DNA from: Codonopsis lanceolata
Lineage: Eukaryota; Streptophyta; Magnoliopsida; Asterales; Campanulaceae
Reading direction: 5' to 3'
NCBI GenBank assembly: GCA_013146195.2
Contig: CM028377.1
Span: 62,952,285-63,016,284, forward strand
DNA length: 64,000 nt
Shown one piece after another: positions 10,787 to 22,640 of the stretch. The position numbers and the translations under genes are program-made. Each line of letters begins with the position of its first letter. Positions within the stretch are counted from its first letter, which is position 1. The notes under the pieces were generated by a model. The model ran no database searches and had not been told where the DNA came from. It worked only from the letters and a program-made list of their open reading frames with translations.

Positions 10787-13603
10787 ATGACATCTTCTTC
10801 TCGATCCAGGAAGGGGAAGGCTCCCATGCACCCAGAATCTAACGAGAAGAGGAGAGAGTTTCCTCCCTTGGTCCGGAATAAGCTCAAATACCGGTATTCT
10901 GACGATGACTGGGCAATATCTTGCGAGACCGGGGCACTCACGTGTCCAATCTTCCTCCCACCACTGTAAGTCCTTTCTTTTTCGAGATTTTCCTGGCTAT
11001 ATTTCAGATCTACTAAATTTCTGCACTGTTTGGAACTTTTGGAGCACTCCTGACTTTATTAGTAATGCATATGCATGTCCTATTTATGCCTAAATGATGT
11101 AATTAGGTAGTGATGCATGAAATTTATATGAATTATTTTTGCGATGAATGATTGAACTAGTGGTCACTATTTAACCCTACTATGCATGATTTATATTATA
11201 AATGCAAATGAGGCTATATGATGCATGTTTTACACTAAAACATATTTTTGCATGCAATAAAATCACGAGACATACTTTTCGGAATACAATTTAAATTTTT
11301 CGGAAACACATTTTCGGGCATATTTTCTGATAAAAATGGGACAAAACAGATATATTTCATGCCCTTAGATTCATTTTTCATGCATGCAAATGCTGCAGGG
11401 ACATAGTAAATGCCGTAAAAATATTTATTTTGATGATTGGTGGCGCTTTATTTTCTTTTTAGCGTACCCACATGGCAGCTTATTGGACAATAAAATACAC
11501 ATGATAGATGCATGAACTACTTTATTTGATGCAGAACAGTTATGGGATGATGCATGAATATTTTCATATTTTATTATGTACATGATGAATGCAGTTTAAC
11601 ATGCATTCCTATGATGCCTAGGATGCAAAAATAACTATTTAAATGCAAAACAAATCTCATAATTTTTTTTTTGTTTGTTGTTATTTTTTTAATATATATT
11701 CACACATATTTTTTTTGAAAGAATGTAAAAATATGGTACGCATGTACAACATATAGACTCTTCTTTTTTTTTTTTTTTTTCTTTTTATTATTATTTTTTT
11801 ATATTTATTTTTCTTTTATATTTCACATAAAAGAATGATGTTTAACGAAACTAAATGTTTATTTACATGTGAATTTATGTACATGTATAAGAATGGTATG
11901 TGTTTACTTAAAAAATTATTTATTATTTATTTTTTTATATGTTATATGAACAAAGTGTTTTTTTTTTAGCATGCTGCACTTTTAAATTTATGAAGCACAA
12001 TGTATGCAACATGTTTATTATCTATTCATACTTATTTATTAAAAGACTGTACAGAGAAAAAAAATAAGGATAGAAGACTTACCTTTTCTCATCTTCTTCT
12101 CTTTTTTTTTTTTTTAGATTCGCAGGCAATTCACGAGGGTGCGGGCAACATGTGCTAATGTCGCTGAGATCTATGCCATGTTGCCCGAGGCGGCGCAGCT
12201 ATTGGTGGAGGGCTCCGGTCTTGGTGTCTTTATGCATTCTTTCACCCATTTCACCAGCGACTTGCCCATCTTCGATGTGCTCAGGGACTTCTGGTGGGAC
12301 ACCACCCATACCTTTCACTTCAGCTGGGGGGAGGCGACCATGACCCCGTGCGACTTCGCCGCGATCACGGGCATTCCTATCAGCATAGGGGAGACCCTGG
12401 TTCCTGATTTCACTCTCCGTCGGCGTAGGGAGGAGGTAGTGGACCTCCTGGGTTTTGAGCCGAAATTTAAATCGACGTATGAGATTCTCATCGGTAGCGT
12501 TCGGAACTGTCTTCTCAGCAATGCCGGGCGGGTGCCGGCCGATGATGTAGCTTTCGTGACTCGAGTGGCAAGAGCGTTTCTATTTTTCTTTCTTGGCACA
12601 TCGCTCTTTGCCAACTTCTCTACCTCCCTAAGGGTTACCGTCCTGGCTTGTTTAGCAGATTTTGATCGGATCCCTTTATATGACTGGGGACGCGTGCTTG
12701 GTCGAATCAGATGCTTCTATGGATAGGGTCAGCCGGAATGACTCGCCGACTCTGAATGGGTTTGCCCCGGCGTGGGAGGTACATGCCTTTTCCTGCTTTT
12801 CTTTCTCTCTCTTTTTTTTATGTATTATTTTTTTTTCCAGCACATATTTTTCTTTTGCTCTCTTATCTATTTTTTTATTGATAACATATTTTTTTTCTTT
12901 TTTTTTTTTTTTTTTGCAGGTTTGGGCCTTCTCATTTTTCACATTTTCGCCGGTTTCTCTCATTCTGCGAGTTCACCAGCCTCCATACTTGTCCCAGTAT
13001 GTTGACGATAACAGGGTCTATCGGACTGAGGACGGTGGTTGCAAGGATAGGGAAAGAGTGCTGGAGCGGATTGTTGGCTCGAGTCCTGGTACAGTGCATT
13101 TCCTTCCTTGGGAGGGTCTGGAGGGCCATTATGCTGTTACTTTGATGCTCAGTCGCTGCCGGATATTAATGGTTTCCATTATGGTGGATTATTTATATAT
13201 GGGCAAGCGGGTGAACCGTCAACATCAGTCTGTTTTAGTAGCTCCAGTGGTGCCTCCTCGGCCTCCTTTCTGGGTGATAGAGCCCGATCGATTGCCCAAT
13301 AGGTATCAGTACTTGGCGAAATACCTCATGCCAGCGACAGATTATCCAATGATGGCGTATGAGGATTTCCTGAGATTAGTGCTGCATCCCCCTTTTCCTG
13401 CTCCTGTCGCGCCCAGGCGGCATTCTGATGCTTCTGCCAAGCCAGGGCCGTCTACTTCATCTCTCGACGAGAACCTGATGTTTACAGAGCCTGATATATT
13501 CTCTATTTTCCAGTATCAGTGGGGTGGTGGCATGGTAGAGCAGGTTCTTCCTGATGTCGAGATTCCAGAGGAGCCGCCGGTCCCTGAGCGTGCCTCGCTC
13601 TAG
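10787..13603 (+). pseudogene. Plant mobile domain (PMD) gene, multi-exon, one frameshift
   Basis: This gene resembles PMD (MAIN/MAIL-type, formerly 'aminotransferase-like') proteins, which are linked to transposons and gene silencing. Proposed exons are 10787-10965 (MTSSSRSRKGKAPM...), 12126-12778 and 12920-13603. The donors GTAAGT at 10966 and GTACAT at 12779, and the acceptors TTCGCAG at 12125 and TTTGCAG at 12919, keep the frame; the second intron is 141 bp. Exon 2 carries the conserved core (FWWDTTHTFHFSWGEATMTP, DFAAITGIPI, LLGFEP). A frameshift near the GGGG run at 12686-12689 separates YDWG from the frame leading to GFAPAWEV/WAF. Exons are G+C-rich, while the 1160-bp first intron is A+T-rich and full of ATGCATGA-like words. 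Total length about 500 residues is normal for the family. It may be a recent pseudogene, or the shift may be an assembly error. Confidence 0.6.
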
Positions 13604-13679
13604 ACACATTTACCTTTATTGTCTCTCTCTTCTATATATTATTTATTTCGTCTCCTTTTTTTTTACACATACACGCTTA

Positions 13680-13725
<46 letters not shown>

Positions 13726-13768
13726 TTTTTTTTTTTAGACTAACATATTTCCTTTTTTTTTTTTTTAG

Positions 13769-14192
13769 GTGAACGTGTCCACTTATAAGAAGTCGGCTGG
13801 GGCTTTTTTCAAGATCGCGAAGTTTTATCGAAACTTGCCGATGAGTTTTCTGCGGGGGAGCGACAGCCGGCGCCCGCACGCCGAGATGATGATGATGATG
13901 ATGATGTCGGTCGAGCCGCTGGCCCGGGTCGGGATATAGAATCGGTGGCACAACGGGTCCCATGGTCATGGGTGGTGGCCTTAACAGAAGTCAGTCGTCC
14001 CGAGCACATTGACTTCGGATTCCTACGAATATTAGCATCTTCTCTCCCTTTTTTATGATATTTTTTTTTGTAAAAGAAACCTGTACAGACATTATGGTAT
14101 AATGCAATATAAATGTATGCGATGCAATATATTACGCATACAAACCTAATATTCACACTGAAAATAAAGTTATACCAGACATCTAAGAGGTA
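13769..14192 (+). pseudogene. Possible 3' exon of the PMD gene, decayed
   Basis: A strong polypyrimidine tract and TTTTTTTAG precede 13769. From about 13810 one frame reads EVLSKLADEFSAGERQPAPA and then seven aspartates from a (GAT)7 run at 13884-13904, a typical acidic tail. The same frame has a TAA near 13784, so if this is an exon it is damaged. It runs into the LINE insertion site at 14193. The CA-free (ATT)n/(AT)n tract at 13681-13725 lies in the preceding intron. Confidence 0.35.
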
Positions 14193-14208
14193 ATGGCACG
14201 ATGTACTT

Positions 14209-15854
14209 TTTTTTTTTTTTAAGGAAGCAGGGGCGGCACCCTGCAGAATTTTATTAATAAGGAAAAGAAATACAAACAAGAGGGGGACAAACCAGCCTGA
14301 CCCTTATAAAAGGGGGGGCAAAGGAGCCTAACCTCAAACAAATGAGAGTACAATAAGAGGAGCAAAACTTAAGGCTAACTCTTCCGTCTATAATTGTAAA
14401 GACCCAACCTATCATGCATAAGAGCTTGATTGACAAGATTAGGGAGATCGAAACCAAAGTTATAACTTGTAAAGCCTCTCAGATCGTAACATACCGCAAG
14501 CCTATCAAGAACAAAATTTTGTTCTCTATATACATGAGTAATAGAATAATTGCCCAGATGTGAAAAACAGTCCCGAAGATCATACTCATACTTCCAAGGA
14601 GCACTATGCTGCCGAGTTAAAACCATAACTGCAACCATAGAATCGGATTCCACAATCACATTATCAATATTCAAATTCCGACATAAGCGAAGCCCATCCC
14701 GCAAAGCTTTAATTTCAGCACTAGTATTGGTCCCTAGCCCGTAGAAAGCAGAGAAAGCAGTCACCATAGAACCTTGGTGATCACGCAAAATGCCACCACC
14801 CGAATGATATCCTTGCATATAGAGCCATCTGTTAAGTTTATAGAAACCAATCAAAGGAGGAGACCAACATACCCAACAACCCTTCCTCGAAGGTTGGATC
14901 GATAATGTGGAGACCAAGTCGCCCATACCCACTTTAGCCATGATAGAGATAGAAGATTTGGGACGAAAGATCGAAAGCATGTCACGAAGATGACCCTTGA
15001 CACGAGCAATGATATTACCCGATTGCATTGGCGAGAGTCAAAGATAGCACTACACCGAAGCCCAGATTTCCAGAAGAGAATAAAAATATACCCACGCAAC
15101 ATGCACCAAACCGATTTGCGGGAAGAGCTATCCCTACACCGTGTGATAAATAAATGTTCGAGAGACATATACAAACCACTTTTATAGAAAATGCGCCGCA
15201 AAATAACCCCACACATCCTGGCTATAGTCGAAGTCGAAACAAATGCCCAATAGATTCACAAGCCGGGTTAGGACAACACCGACACTTCAAACAATAGGAA
15301 TCCGTTTAATATGTAACCGCATGTCCACGTGAATTGCACCATGAAAAAGTTTCAAGCAAAGCAACCGATTTTGAGAGGATCCAAGGTCGCCAAATTTTTG
15401 AGGCCCATGATATATCTCTGAGAGTGAGGACGGATAACCTCCAAGAAATCAAGACCGAAATCGGCCTCGAATTAGATAAGGTGGAAACCACCGATCCGCA
15501 CTCCTTGATCGCACCTAACATTACGGGCCATCTCATGGATATGAGGCGAGGAGCGGCAAAAGTCGATCAATAATCGACAAGGCTCGTAAACCGAGAGATT
15601 GGCATCAACAGTGACGAGGACCATCCGTAATCTCGCCACTCCAGTTGTCAAGCCAGAAGGACACTCGGCCTTCACCAATTATCCATCTACAAAAAGAAAC
15701 AACTAGAGGAAGTTGAGTCATTATAGCATTCAATCAAGAGCGCCCACAACACCGCCGAATAATTCCCGACCATCGCCATATTTATCATGACAAAGCGAGC
15801 CCACGCACTCCACCATCCAAAGCACTCCAAGCCATCTTCGCGTGTAAAGACCTC
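14209..15854 (-). mobile_element. L1-type LINE copy B, 5'-truncated, with 16-bp TSD
   Basis: A minus-strand insertion bounded by identical 16-bp direct repeats, ATGGCACGATGTACTT, at 14193-14208 and 15855-15870. The element's poly(A) tail appears as a T run at 14209-14220, next to GGGGCGGCACCCTGC, the family 3' end shared with copies A and C. At about 1.65 kb it holds only the RT C-terminal/zf-RVT region and RNase H, as expected for incomplete reverse transcription. Confidence 0.93.
14385..15850 (-). pseudogene. LINE zf-RVT and RNase H remnant (copy B)
   Basis: Read on the minus strand, from high to low coordinates, the zf-RVT part is spread over several frames (for example CPSGLTTGVARL and SWCNSRGHA). 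The RNase H part lies at 14385-15028 (SGGGILRDHQGSMVTAFSAF, SAEIKALRDGL, IVESDSMVAV). The first catalytic block (KLNTDG in copies A and C) is changed to KLNRWLYMQG, so the nuclease would be dead. Nothing here is likely to be translated. Confidence 0.8.
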
Positions 15855-15870
15855 ATGGCACGATGTACTT

Positions 15871-17640
15871 CAAGAGAGGAAGTTTATGAGAATACACCTT
15901 TGGATCGGAATGGGCTTTTTAGGTGATATCGGAGCAGGAAAATGGCCGCAACCCTTATCATTTTGCCCCGGCTATTGAGCCCGTGCTCTAGCCATCTTTC
16001 ATAGCTTTCTCGCATCGCACGTGAAGCAGAGTGTCGACAATTAAACCAGATACCAGTAGATTTCACAAAGATATGGAGACACTTGGCGCGGCCATATGGG
16101 AGCATGGCGCGACGCCCTTTCTTTTGGTGGCGCCGAGATCCCTCTCGCAGCCCACTGCTCATCTTACTATTCACGCATCGTGCACCGAATCGCCCTGTTT
16201 TCTCAATTATCAGATAAATTGCATTTAAAATCACCTGGTTTCACCAATTCACTTCGCCTCTTTTCTTTTGAAATTCACCAGCTTCTTCATGTCCTGCCGT
16301 TGCTCTCTTTTGCCGCATAAAATCCTTTGTATCTCTCTTTATAAATGGCCGCACGTATTCCTACGGCTCGAAATTGAAGTTTACGAATGCCCCGGATTTT
16401 TGGATCCTTTCGCCGCGATCCGACGTAGGGACTTGTTTGATCATCTTTTCGGTTCGGTGCCTTCCGCCTCTAATACGGATGTCATTATAAACTAGACATG
16501 TCGAGGGAGTCGCTGTGTTCGTCTCCTCAGACCACTTATTTAATTTCGCATGAATGAGATGTGTCCTACTTTGAGGAGTTGCGCGATGTCAGTGGCACCT
16601 ACTCATATCGCAGCGTTGCCCGCCTATAGAAGGCGCCCATATATGGCTATCTGGGAGCTTTTTAATTCTACCAGCAGTTACTACCGTGATTCTTCAATGA
16701 GGAAACTTTTAATTTAATGGTTCTTCCCGAGCCTTCACGTATCATGGTGGAAGATGATGTGGACTATCCTCGCGGCGTCGACAGCCTCTCTTTCTCTCGC
16801 TTTGCGTAGGGAGATACGTGATAGTAGGTCTACCCAGCTTTGTCGATGCGCGGGTCGTTGACCTGACATTACAGGCTCGGGATCGCCAACGAACATTGTC
16901 CCTTGATTTTATGAGACCTCGCAGTTCGATCGCTTTGCATCGGTGATGAATCGTTTCTACACCGGTAGCCCCATTCTAGTTCATATGTGGCTAAAAGAGC
17001 ATTTCCTCTGGGTTCAGGCTCCCGTGCCTCATGGAGCTCCATATGACCCATCACTTTATGACATGCGCGGGCATTTTCCTCAGACCAATTATTCTAAGAT
17101 TGATTGGGCTGATCACTTTTATCTCCGGGGCTCGATGGACATAATCCTGGTCATTCGCCATTGGGAGATCCGACTCTTTCTTCGACATTCGACGAGTATA
17201 GTCAAGTAGTCATGTCTGGTCTTCATCGACTTCTTTTTATCAACCGACCGATCTTGCGGTAGTTCGGAAGAGAGCAAGTGATCCCGGACACCACTCGTCC
17301 TATATACATGGGATTGGAGCTTACGGACTAGGGGTTGATTCCCGCTATTCATGGCATGTGGCTCAGAGATTCTGAGAGACTGGGTGGCATATCCATATTC
17401 TGACTATATGCTTCTGTCCCTTAGGTATTTGGCATGGATCATGGTAGCTGCTAAGGGGCCGTCTCGCACTATCAAGCGTGAACTGAGACATTTGCTGGGT
17501 CGCCATATAACTAACGAAGTGGATGCTCGTCTGATGGAAGTAGGCGAGGACATTGATAGCTCGGGGTTAGTTGTTCCTCGTGCCTCGAGGCGCATCTGAC
17601 GCTGCACATGGCCTTAATACTCTGACGGCCCCTCGACAGA
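15871..17640 (+). pseudogene. Second PMD-like coding region, heavily decayed
   Basis: Plus-strand fragments resemble a PMD-type protein but lie in different frames with many stops. An ATG is at 16346. A frame at 16943-17209 contains TGSPILVHMWLKEHFLWVQ, reminiscent of the WLxxHF block of PMD proteins. A frame at 17351-17599 contains DWVAYPYSDYMLLSLRYLAW, like the DWY/W block near the PMD C-terminus. The upstream stretch 16080-16240 looks like LTR or promoter DNA (repeated GGCGCG words). Assignment to PMD is by resemblance only. Confidence 0.35.
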
Positions 17641-17684
17641 TACGCGGGTCCCAAAGAATACATCCCGTAGATTGATTAATGTCA

Positions 17685-17860
17685 GTCGACAGCATAACCC
17701 ATGGGAACAAGAAGTAGCTACTCCTCTTCCCCCGTCAAGTACCTGGGCCTCGAGAGTCGGTCACGAGCCTCGCGGCCGAGCATGGCAAAGTGCAGACAAT
17801 CCATGGGAACAAGAGATAGTTGTTCCTCCTCCCCACCGTATGGGGTAATCGGTTTCGTAA
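17685..17860 (+). repeat. Imperfect coding-type duplication
   Basis: Two diverged copies of CCCATGGGAACAAGA(A)(G)TAG followed by a CTCCTC..CCCC block start at about 17697 and 17800. In one frame both read NPWEQE followed by hydrophobic and proline residues. They form the tail of the decayed region upstream. Confidence 0.5.
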
Positions 17861-18415
17861 ATGACGAGCCGGGTCCGAGCAATACGGCCAAGCCAAGAGA
17901 ACGGATGCCGACGATGAAGAGGGAGACACCTCCTGGGGCTCTCATGCCGATGAAGTCTGGCTTCTTCTCGCACCTCGTAGAAGGAGTATATGGGCCCCCC
18001 TGGACGCCGCAGTATTGATAGACCTTTCGCTAAGGTTGTAAAAAAAGGAATTGTTTCTAGGACAACAAAGGGGGTACATGCAGTATATATAGATATGTAC
18101 AATGCAATTAATGTATAATATAGACGTCTTAGTAAATATTCTTAAGTTGCACCTTAGGACCTATAAAATTATATTTTAGTGTTTTAATGTGAGCTTTTGT
18201 CGTGATTTTTCTCTTCTGTCAGTCAAGCCTCTGATGTACTAAAGACTGGAGGTGGTATGCTGAGGACTTCAAATAATGCATTCCCTCTCCTTTTTATCTC
18301 CTTATTAACAATAATTTTTTTACTATATATATATATATATATTTTTTAATTGTGCTCTAATTTTTGCCTAGGCCGCCCTTTCGGGTTTTCAACCTAGCGA
18401 GCCCTTATTTCTCCT

Positions 18416-18485
<70 letters not shown>
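18416..18485. repeat. (AT)n microsatellite
   Basis: About 33 uninterrupted AT dinucleotides. A shorter (AT)n lies at 18326-18342. The two tracts are followed by near-identical text (GCYTAGGCCGCCCTTTCGG at 18366-18385 and 18519-18535), so this is a local duplication of about 150 bp. Confidence 0.9.
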
Positions 18486-18489
<4 letters not shown>

Positions 18490-18506
18490 TTTTTTTTTTT
18501 TATGCC

Positions 18507-19621
18507 CTAACTTTTGCTTAGGCCGCCCTTTCGGTTTTCAAATTTAGCGGGCCGAGAGGGAAGCATTTGTCGGATAGAATGGCTCGCATAGTACCTTTTG
18601 AGTTTGTCGAGGTTGAAGGGATGGACAAGATCTTCCCAATCCTGGTTTGTGAGAAGCACGACACCTCCTGATCTGATCTCCTTAACAATGTATGGTCCCA
18701 TCCAGGGAGACTTCCATTTTCCCCTAGTATCAACGTAACTAGGGGGTTTTTCTCAAAGCACGAGGTCTCCAACTTGGATATTACGGCCTTTGACTTTTTT
18801 ATTGAAAGCTCGGGCGATGCGCCTTTGATATGCCCGGGTATGCTCCAAGGCTAACAGGCGCCGTTCATCAATTAGAGCCAGTTCTTCGTATCGCCCTTTG
18901 ACCTAGTCAACTTCTGCTATATCAGCTTCCATGATCACTCTTAATGATGGAATTTCCACTTCTATCGGCAGTACCGCCTCCATGCCATATGCCGAGAGTA
19001 AGGGGTAGCCCCGGGTGTGTGATCGGAAGGCACGATAGCCCCGCAGGGCTAGCGGCAATTTTTTCGACCGCCTCTTCCGTGTCGCCCATTTTTCTGATGA
19101 TATTTTCAAGTGTTTTATTGGCTGCTTCAACGGCACCATTGGCTTGTGGTCGATAGGGGGAGGATTTGTGTCTTTGGATCTTGAACTCGTCAAGTAGACG
19201 ATTCACGTTCCCTTCAAAATGAGAGCCATTGTCGGAGATTATCTCGAAAGGTACCCCATAGCGAGATATAATATTGGCCCTGATGAATTGACACCTTTCT
19301 GCATTCAGATCTTGTAAGAAGAGGCTTCCACCCACTTTGTAAAGTAATCGATGGCTACTAGAACGTATTCATGGCCATTGATCCTCTCGAGTGAATTTGG
19401 CCTATGACGCCGATTCCCATGCTTGAGAAGCGGCCGGGCCGGAGTTGTATAAGACGGGGGCACATGCCGACAGCAAAGCGTTGACATTTGTCGCAATGTC
19501 GCACTCCACCGAATACAATCCGCTTGAAGGCATTCCAATAGTACTCGCTTCGGATGATTTTCTTAGATAGCATATGGCCATTCATGTGGGGCCCGGCAGT
19601 ACCACCGTGTAGTTGATCCAT
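18507..19621 (-). pseudogene. Ty3/gypsy integrase remnant
   Basis: Minus-strand integrase of a Ty3/gypsy element, broken across frames. In coding order: an HHCC zinc finger (GPHMNGHMLSKKIIRSEYYW ... VRHCDKCQ) at 19470-19610, the start of the core (HEYVLVAIDYFTKWVEA) near 19330-19380, ISDNGSHFEGN and SSPYRPQANGAVEAANKTL at 19060-19240 (second catalytic D and the E), and a C-terminal block (MGPYIVKEIRSGGV ... HPFNLDKLKRYY) at 18585-18700. Several frameshifts are evident. The upstream RNase H and RT would lie in or beyond the assembly gap. Not functional. Confidence 0.85.
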
Positions 19622-19623
19622 AA

Positions 19624-19723
19624 NNNNNNNNNNNNNNNNNNNNNNNNNNNNNNNNNNNNNNNNNNNNNNNNNNNNNNNNNNNNNNNNNNNNNNNNNNNNN
19701 NNNNNNNNNNNNNNNNNNNNNNN
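19624..19723. other. Assembly gap, 100 N
   Basis: Exactly 100 unknown bases, the usual placeholder for a gap of unknown size. It falls inside the gypsy element, between integrase and the residual 5' region. Confidence 1.
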
Positions 19724-22240
19724 CGGTTGGAATAAAAGCGACCGAACAAACGAAAAGAGATAAGGAAAAAGTGAAGCTCAGGCCGACCCGGAACATCGGT
19801 ATAGGCAGGCGTGCGGTCATGCAGAGCCTCGACCCCTGCAGCGATCTTGGCCGAAAATTTTGTTCATAGTGAGTTCGCCCGGTAGTCATGGGCTCTTTTG
19901 CCAAAAAGAATACAAGGGCTCACCCAGGATCGCGGCCGAGCACCAGGCGGCCGAAGGTTCGAGTTACTAATTCTTTCGGTCGAGCAGCGCTCACGGCTAA
20001 CCCTCTTCTCCCACGTCCATCACTAGCCCTTGCAGTCATCGGGATACCGCCGAGGCGACGAGAATCACCAGGTGGTGAAGGCGCAGCGGGGAGTTTGGAG
20101 GCGTGTATACAATCTGGCTCATGGGCATTATCGGCCCGACCAGGTTCGAGGATTCGATCGAGCGACCCTCATCCCAAGCCTCGACTTTCCGGTACATCGG
20201 ACGAGAATCCTAAGGAAGGCTGGAGTTGGACCGAGCATTTCCGACCATAAGCATCAGCGCTCGGAATAAAGAGGCATCGGAAAATCTTGCTCGTGGGCTC
20301 TATTCGCATGATAGGCGACACGCCCTTTGATATACGCCATCAAGGCCTAGCAGGTGTTCAACATTAGATCGCCGGGCATTGGGTAAAATTCTGGAAAAAA
20401 TAAAAGGATGAAAGGATCTAGGGGTGGCACCACACGGAAGAAATCGAAGAATAACAATTTCCGTCTTGTTCGCGAGGATACTACCGATGGCCCACTAACA
20501 CGGCCTTCTCACGCGATAATCCTCGCCTCTATGCCCGTCCCGAGGTGAACTAGGCGGTTAGCTTAGCCGGCGTATCTAAGCGAGGCCCGGTGAGAACAAC
20601 GTCTGGCGTCTCGTCGACCTCGACATCGAGCGGTAGCGGGGGCGAAGTGGTAGCCTCGTTTTTACAGCGTGGGTAGCTCGCCGCTTTCTCTCCTCGCGAT
20701 CGAGTATTGTCGAGAATCTTCTTGAAAGCGGAGTTCTGAGCCTCATTGATAGCCAAGGTTTCCCGGCTCAGGGAAGCATAATGTCATCGACCTCTCTCCG
20801 AGCCACGGGTTCCTCTGCTCGACCAGCGGATCGTGCCACCCCACGGGAATGGAAAGCGGCCTTGCTCCACTTCTCGCCCTTGGACAAGCTTCGAGCCAGG
20901 ACAAAGTAATAACGCACATGGGCACGGGAGGACACGGGCACCGGGATCAGCGCAACTACGACCTCACCGGCCCGCGAGACTCATCGCCTCTTGAAACACC
21001 ACGCGTCGAGAGGAGGGGGACTCTCTCACCGCTCGTTGGATCGTTTGCCCGCCGTAGCTAAACTCCTCCCGTCGCTTTCGAGAAAACTCTCCGTCGAACA
21101 TCTCTGAGAGATCGAGGAAAAACATGGTCGAGATCTGCAGGTAGAGAAACGTCACTAAAAAAGGGAAAAAACCCTAAGTCTAGGTAGATCCAAGGGGCCC
21201 TGCCCACCTAGCAGACAGGACACAATGGGGACTTTCTTCGATCTCAACCTAGGGGCTTTCCTAAGACCTATTAAGCCTACCCAGAAATTTTAGAGGAGGA
21301 AAGCCAGAAATTCTGCCCAGAAATGCAAAAATAAAAAAGAACAGTTTGGAACGAGATAAGCAGGAAATGCGAAGGAAAGGAGACTTACTATTAAAAGTTT
21401 CTGGAGGGAATCTGCTTCGCAAGGTCAAGGAATTCAAATGGCGAGAGCACCGGCGACGGGGGCATCTTCAGCGAACCGGCAGCAGGAATTTTGCAGAGCT
21501 TCTCTCCCTACTCTCTCTCTCTAGAAATCTCCAGGATCGTAAAATTCGTAATAGGCGAAAGCTTCCGGCTTAAATAGGCAAGAGATTCGGGGTTTTTGGG
21601 GCACCGAGCTGGGAGATGAAGGGACAGTGCACTGCCGTCAACCCACACACGCGCATTAAATGCGCCGCCCCGGGACTAGTGCCCCCATATTTTCGGTCAC
21701 CCTTTTGGCGGCTCACGCGCGCCCCGTCCTATTCTCTGGCAGACCCCCTCAGCAAAACGCTTCCTTGATACGCCTCATCTGGCAGTTACACGAAGTTCTA
21801 GAACAATCCACTACAACCCTCAGCTCGATCATTACTCTACAGAAATTTTCTCGAAGTGTTTGAGCCCGGGCTACGAGCAACCTCATCACATCTTGAACGC
21901 TCCCCGCCTCGAGCATGAATACTCATCAGGCACGGAGCTAGGGGTCACTGATATACCCGCCCCAAACCCGATCACGAGCAGAACACAAACTATCATCACG
22001 TGCCGGTCACGAGCACAAACCTTACAAGGCCCACAGGCCCAACAAGCAAAGCTATGGCGGCGGCGGCGGAGCATGACATTCTCGACTGGGCCCGGACGCG
22101 CCTACTGTCCAGGCCGAGGCCATGCCAGGGAAATATGCTCGCCCCGGTCCAACATCTATTATACAAGCGGGCAGGGCCTTGCCCGCCCAGTCCAATATCG
22201 AGCAAAAGACACCAGTAGCTTGCCCGCCAAGACACTGTTG
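19724..22240 (-). mobile_element. Residual 5' part of a Ty3/gypsy-like element
   Basis: G+C-rich DNA without an intact ORF. On the minus strand a frame from 21155 (MTFLYLQISTMFFLDLSEMF ...) and one near 20550-20756 (DVEVDETPDVVLTG) may be gag remnants, but neither shows a conserved motif. A TATA-like CCTATTTAAGCC on the minus strand at about 21565-21578, with a GA-rich leader after it, fits an LTR promoter pointing the same way as the integrase. RT and RNase H are absent, either deleted or hidden in the gap. Confidence 0.4.
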
Positions 22241-22640
22241 AAGATTATCATATGTGGGCAGGACACTTGCCTTATATGTTCCTGATATCTCGCGGCCAAC
22301 CGCGTATCGTGCCTAGAATCCAGGGATTCTCTCCTTGATGAATCAGATAACCGAGGAAACCAAATCCTACCCGGATTCAATCACAAAAGGGCCAATAAAT
22401 ACTCCTCCACCAGACATAACAAGGTACACGCATTCATACGCTCTTCTTCTTCCTTGAGCTCTGGTATTCTGCTTTACACACGATACTTACTCTCACGCCG
22501 GAGGGGTTTCGCGAGGCCCTGCCTTGCACTTCCACTCAGGTTTTCTTTGCTCTCAGCCAGGTTCAAGGAAACAGATTCAAGCCCAGATATCCTACCCAAA
22601 GTATAGACGGCCCAAGCTGAGGATTTGCCACATCAAGCTA
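22241..22640 (+). mobile_element. LTR fragment, gypsy type, plus strand
   Basis: In plus orientation: a TATA-like CCAATAAATACTCC at about 22390, a CT-rich leader, ATACTTACTCTCACGCCGGA, GGTTTCGCGAGGCCCTGCC (22507-22525) and AAGCCCAGATATCCTACCC (about 22580-22600). The block order matches the minus-strand LTR at 5.7-6.4 kb. It points opposite to the adjacent integrase, so it is probably a separate insertion or a solo LTR. Confidence 0.45.

Noticed and set aside
13643..13969. Minus-strand frame with a histidine run
   Set aside because: It is the reverse of the (GAT)7 acidic run and of microsatellite sequence in the PMD gene.
19888..20250. Open plus-strand frame of 120 codons after the gap
   Set aside because: Opposite to the gypsy element's strand, low-complexity Arg/Pro/Ser content, no motif, several overlapping open frames.
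21860..22285. Open plus-strand frame of 141 codons
   Set aside because: No recognisable motif, G+C-rich LTR-like DNA with open frames on both strands; composition explains it.
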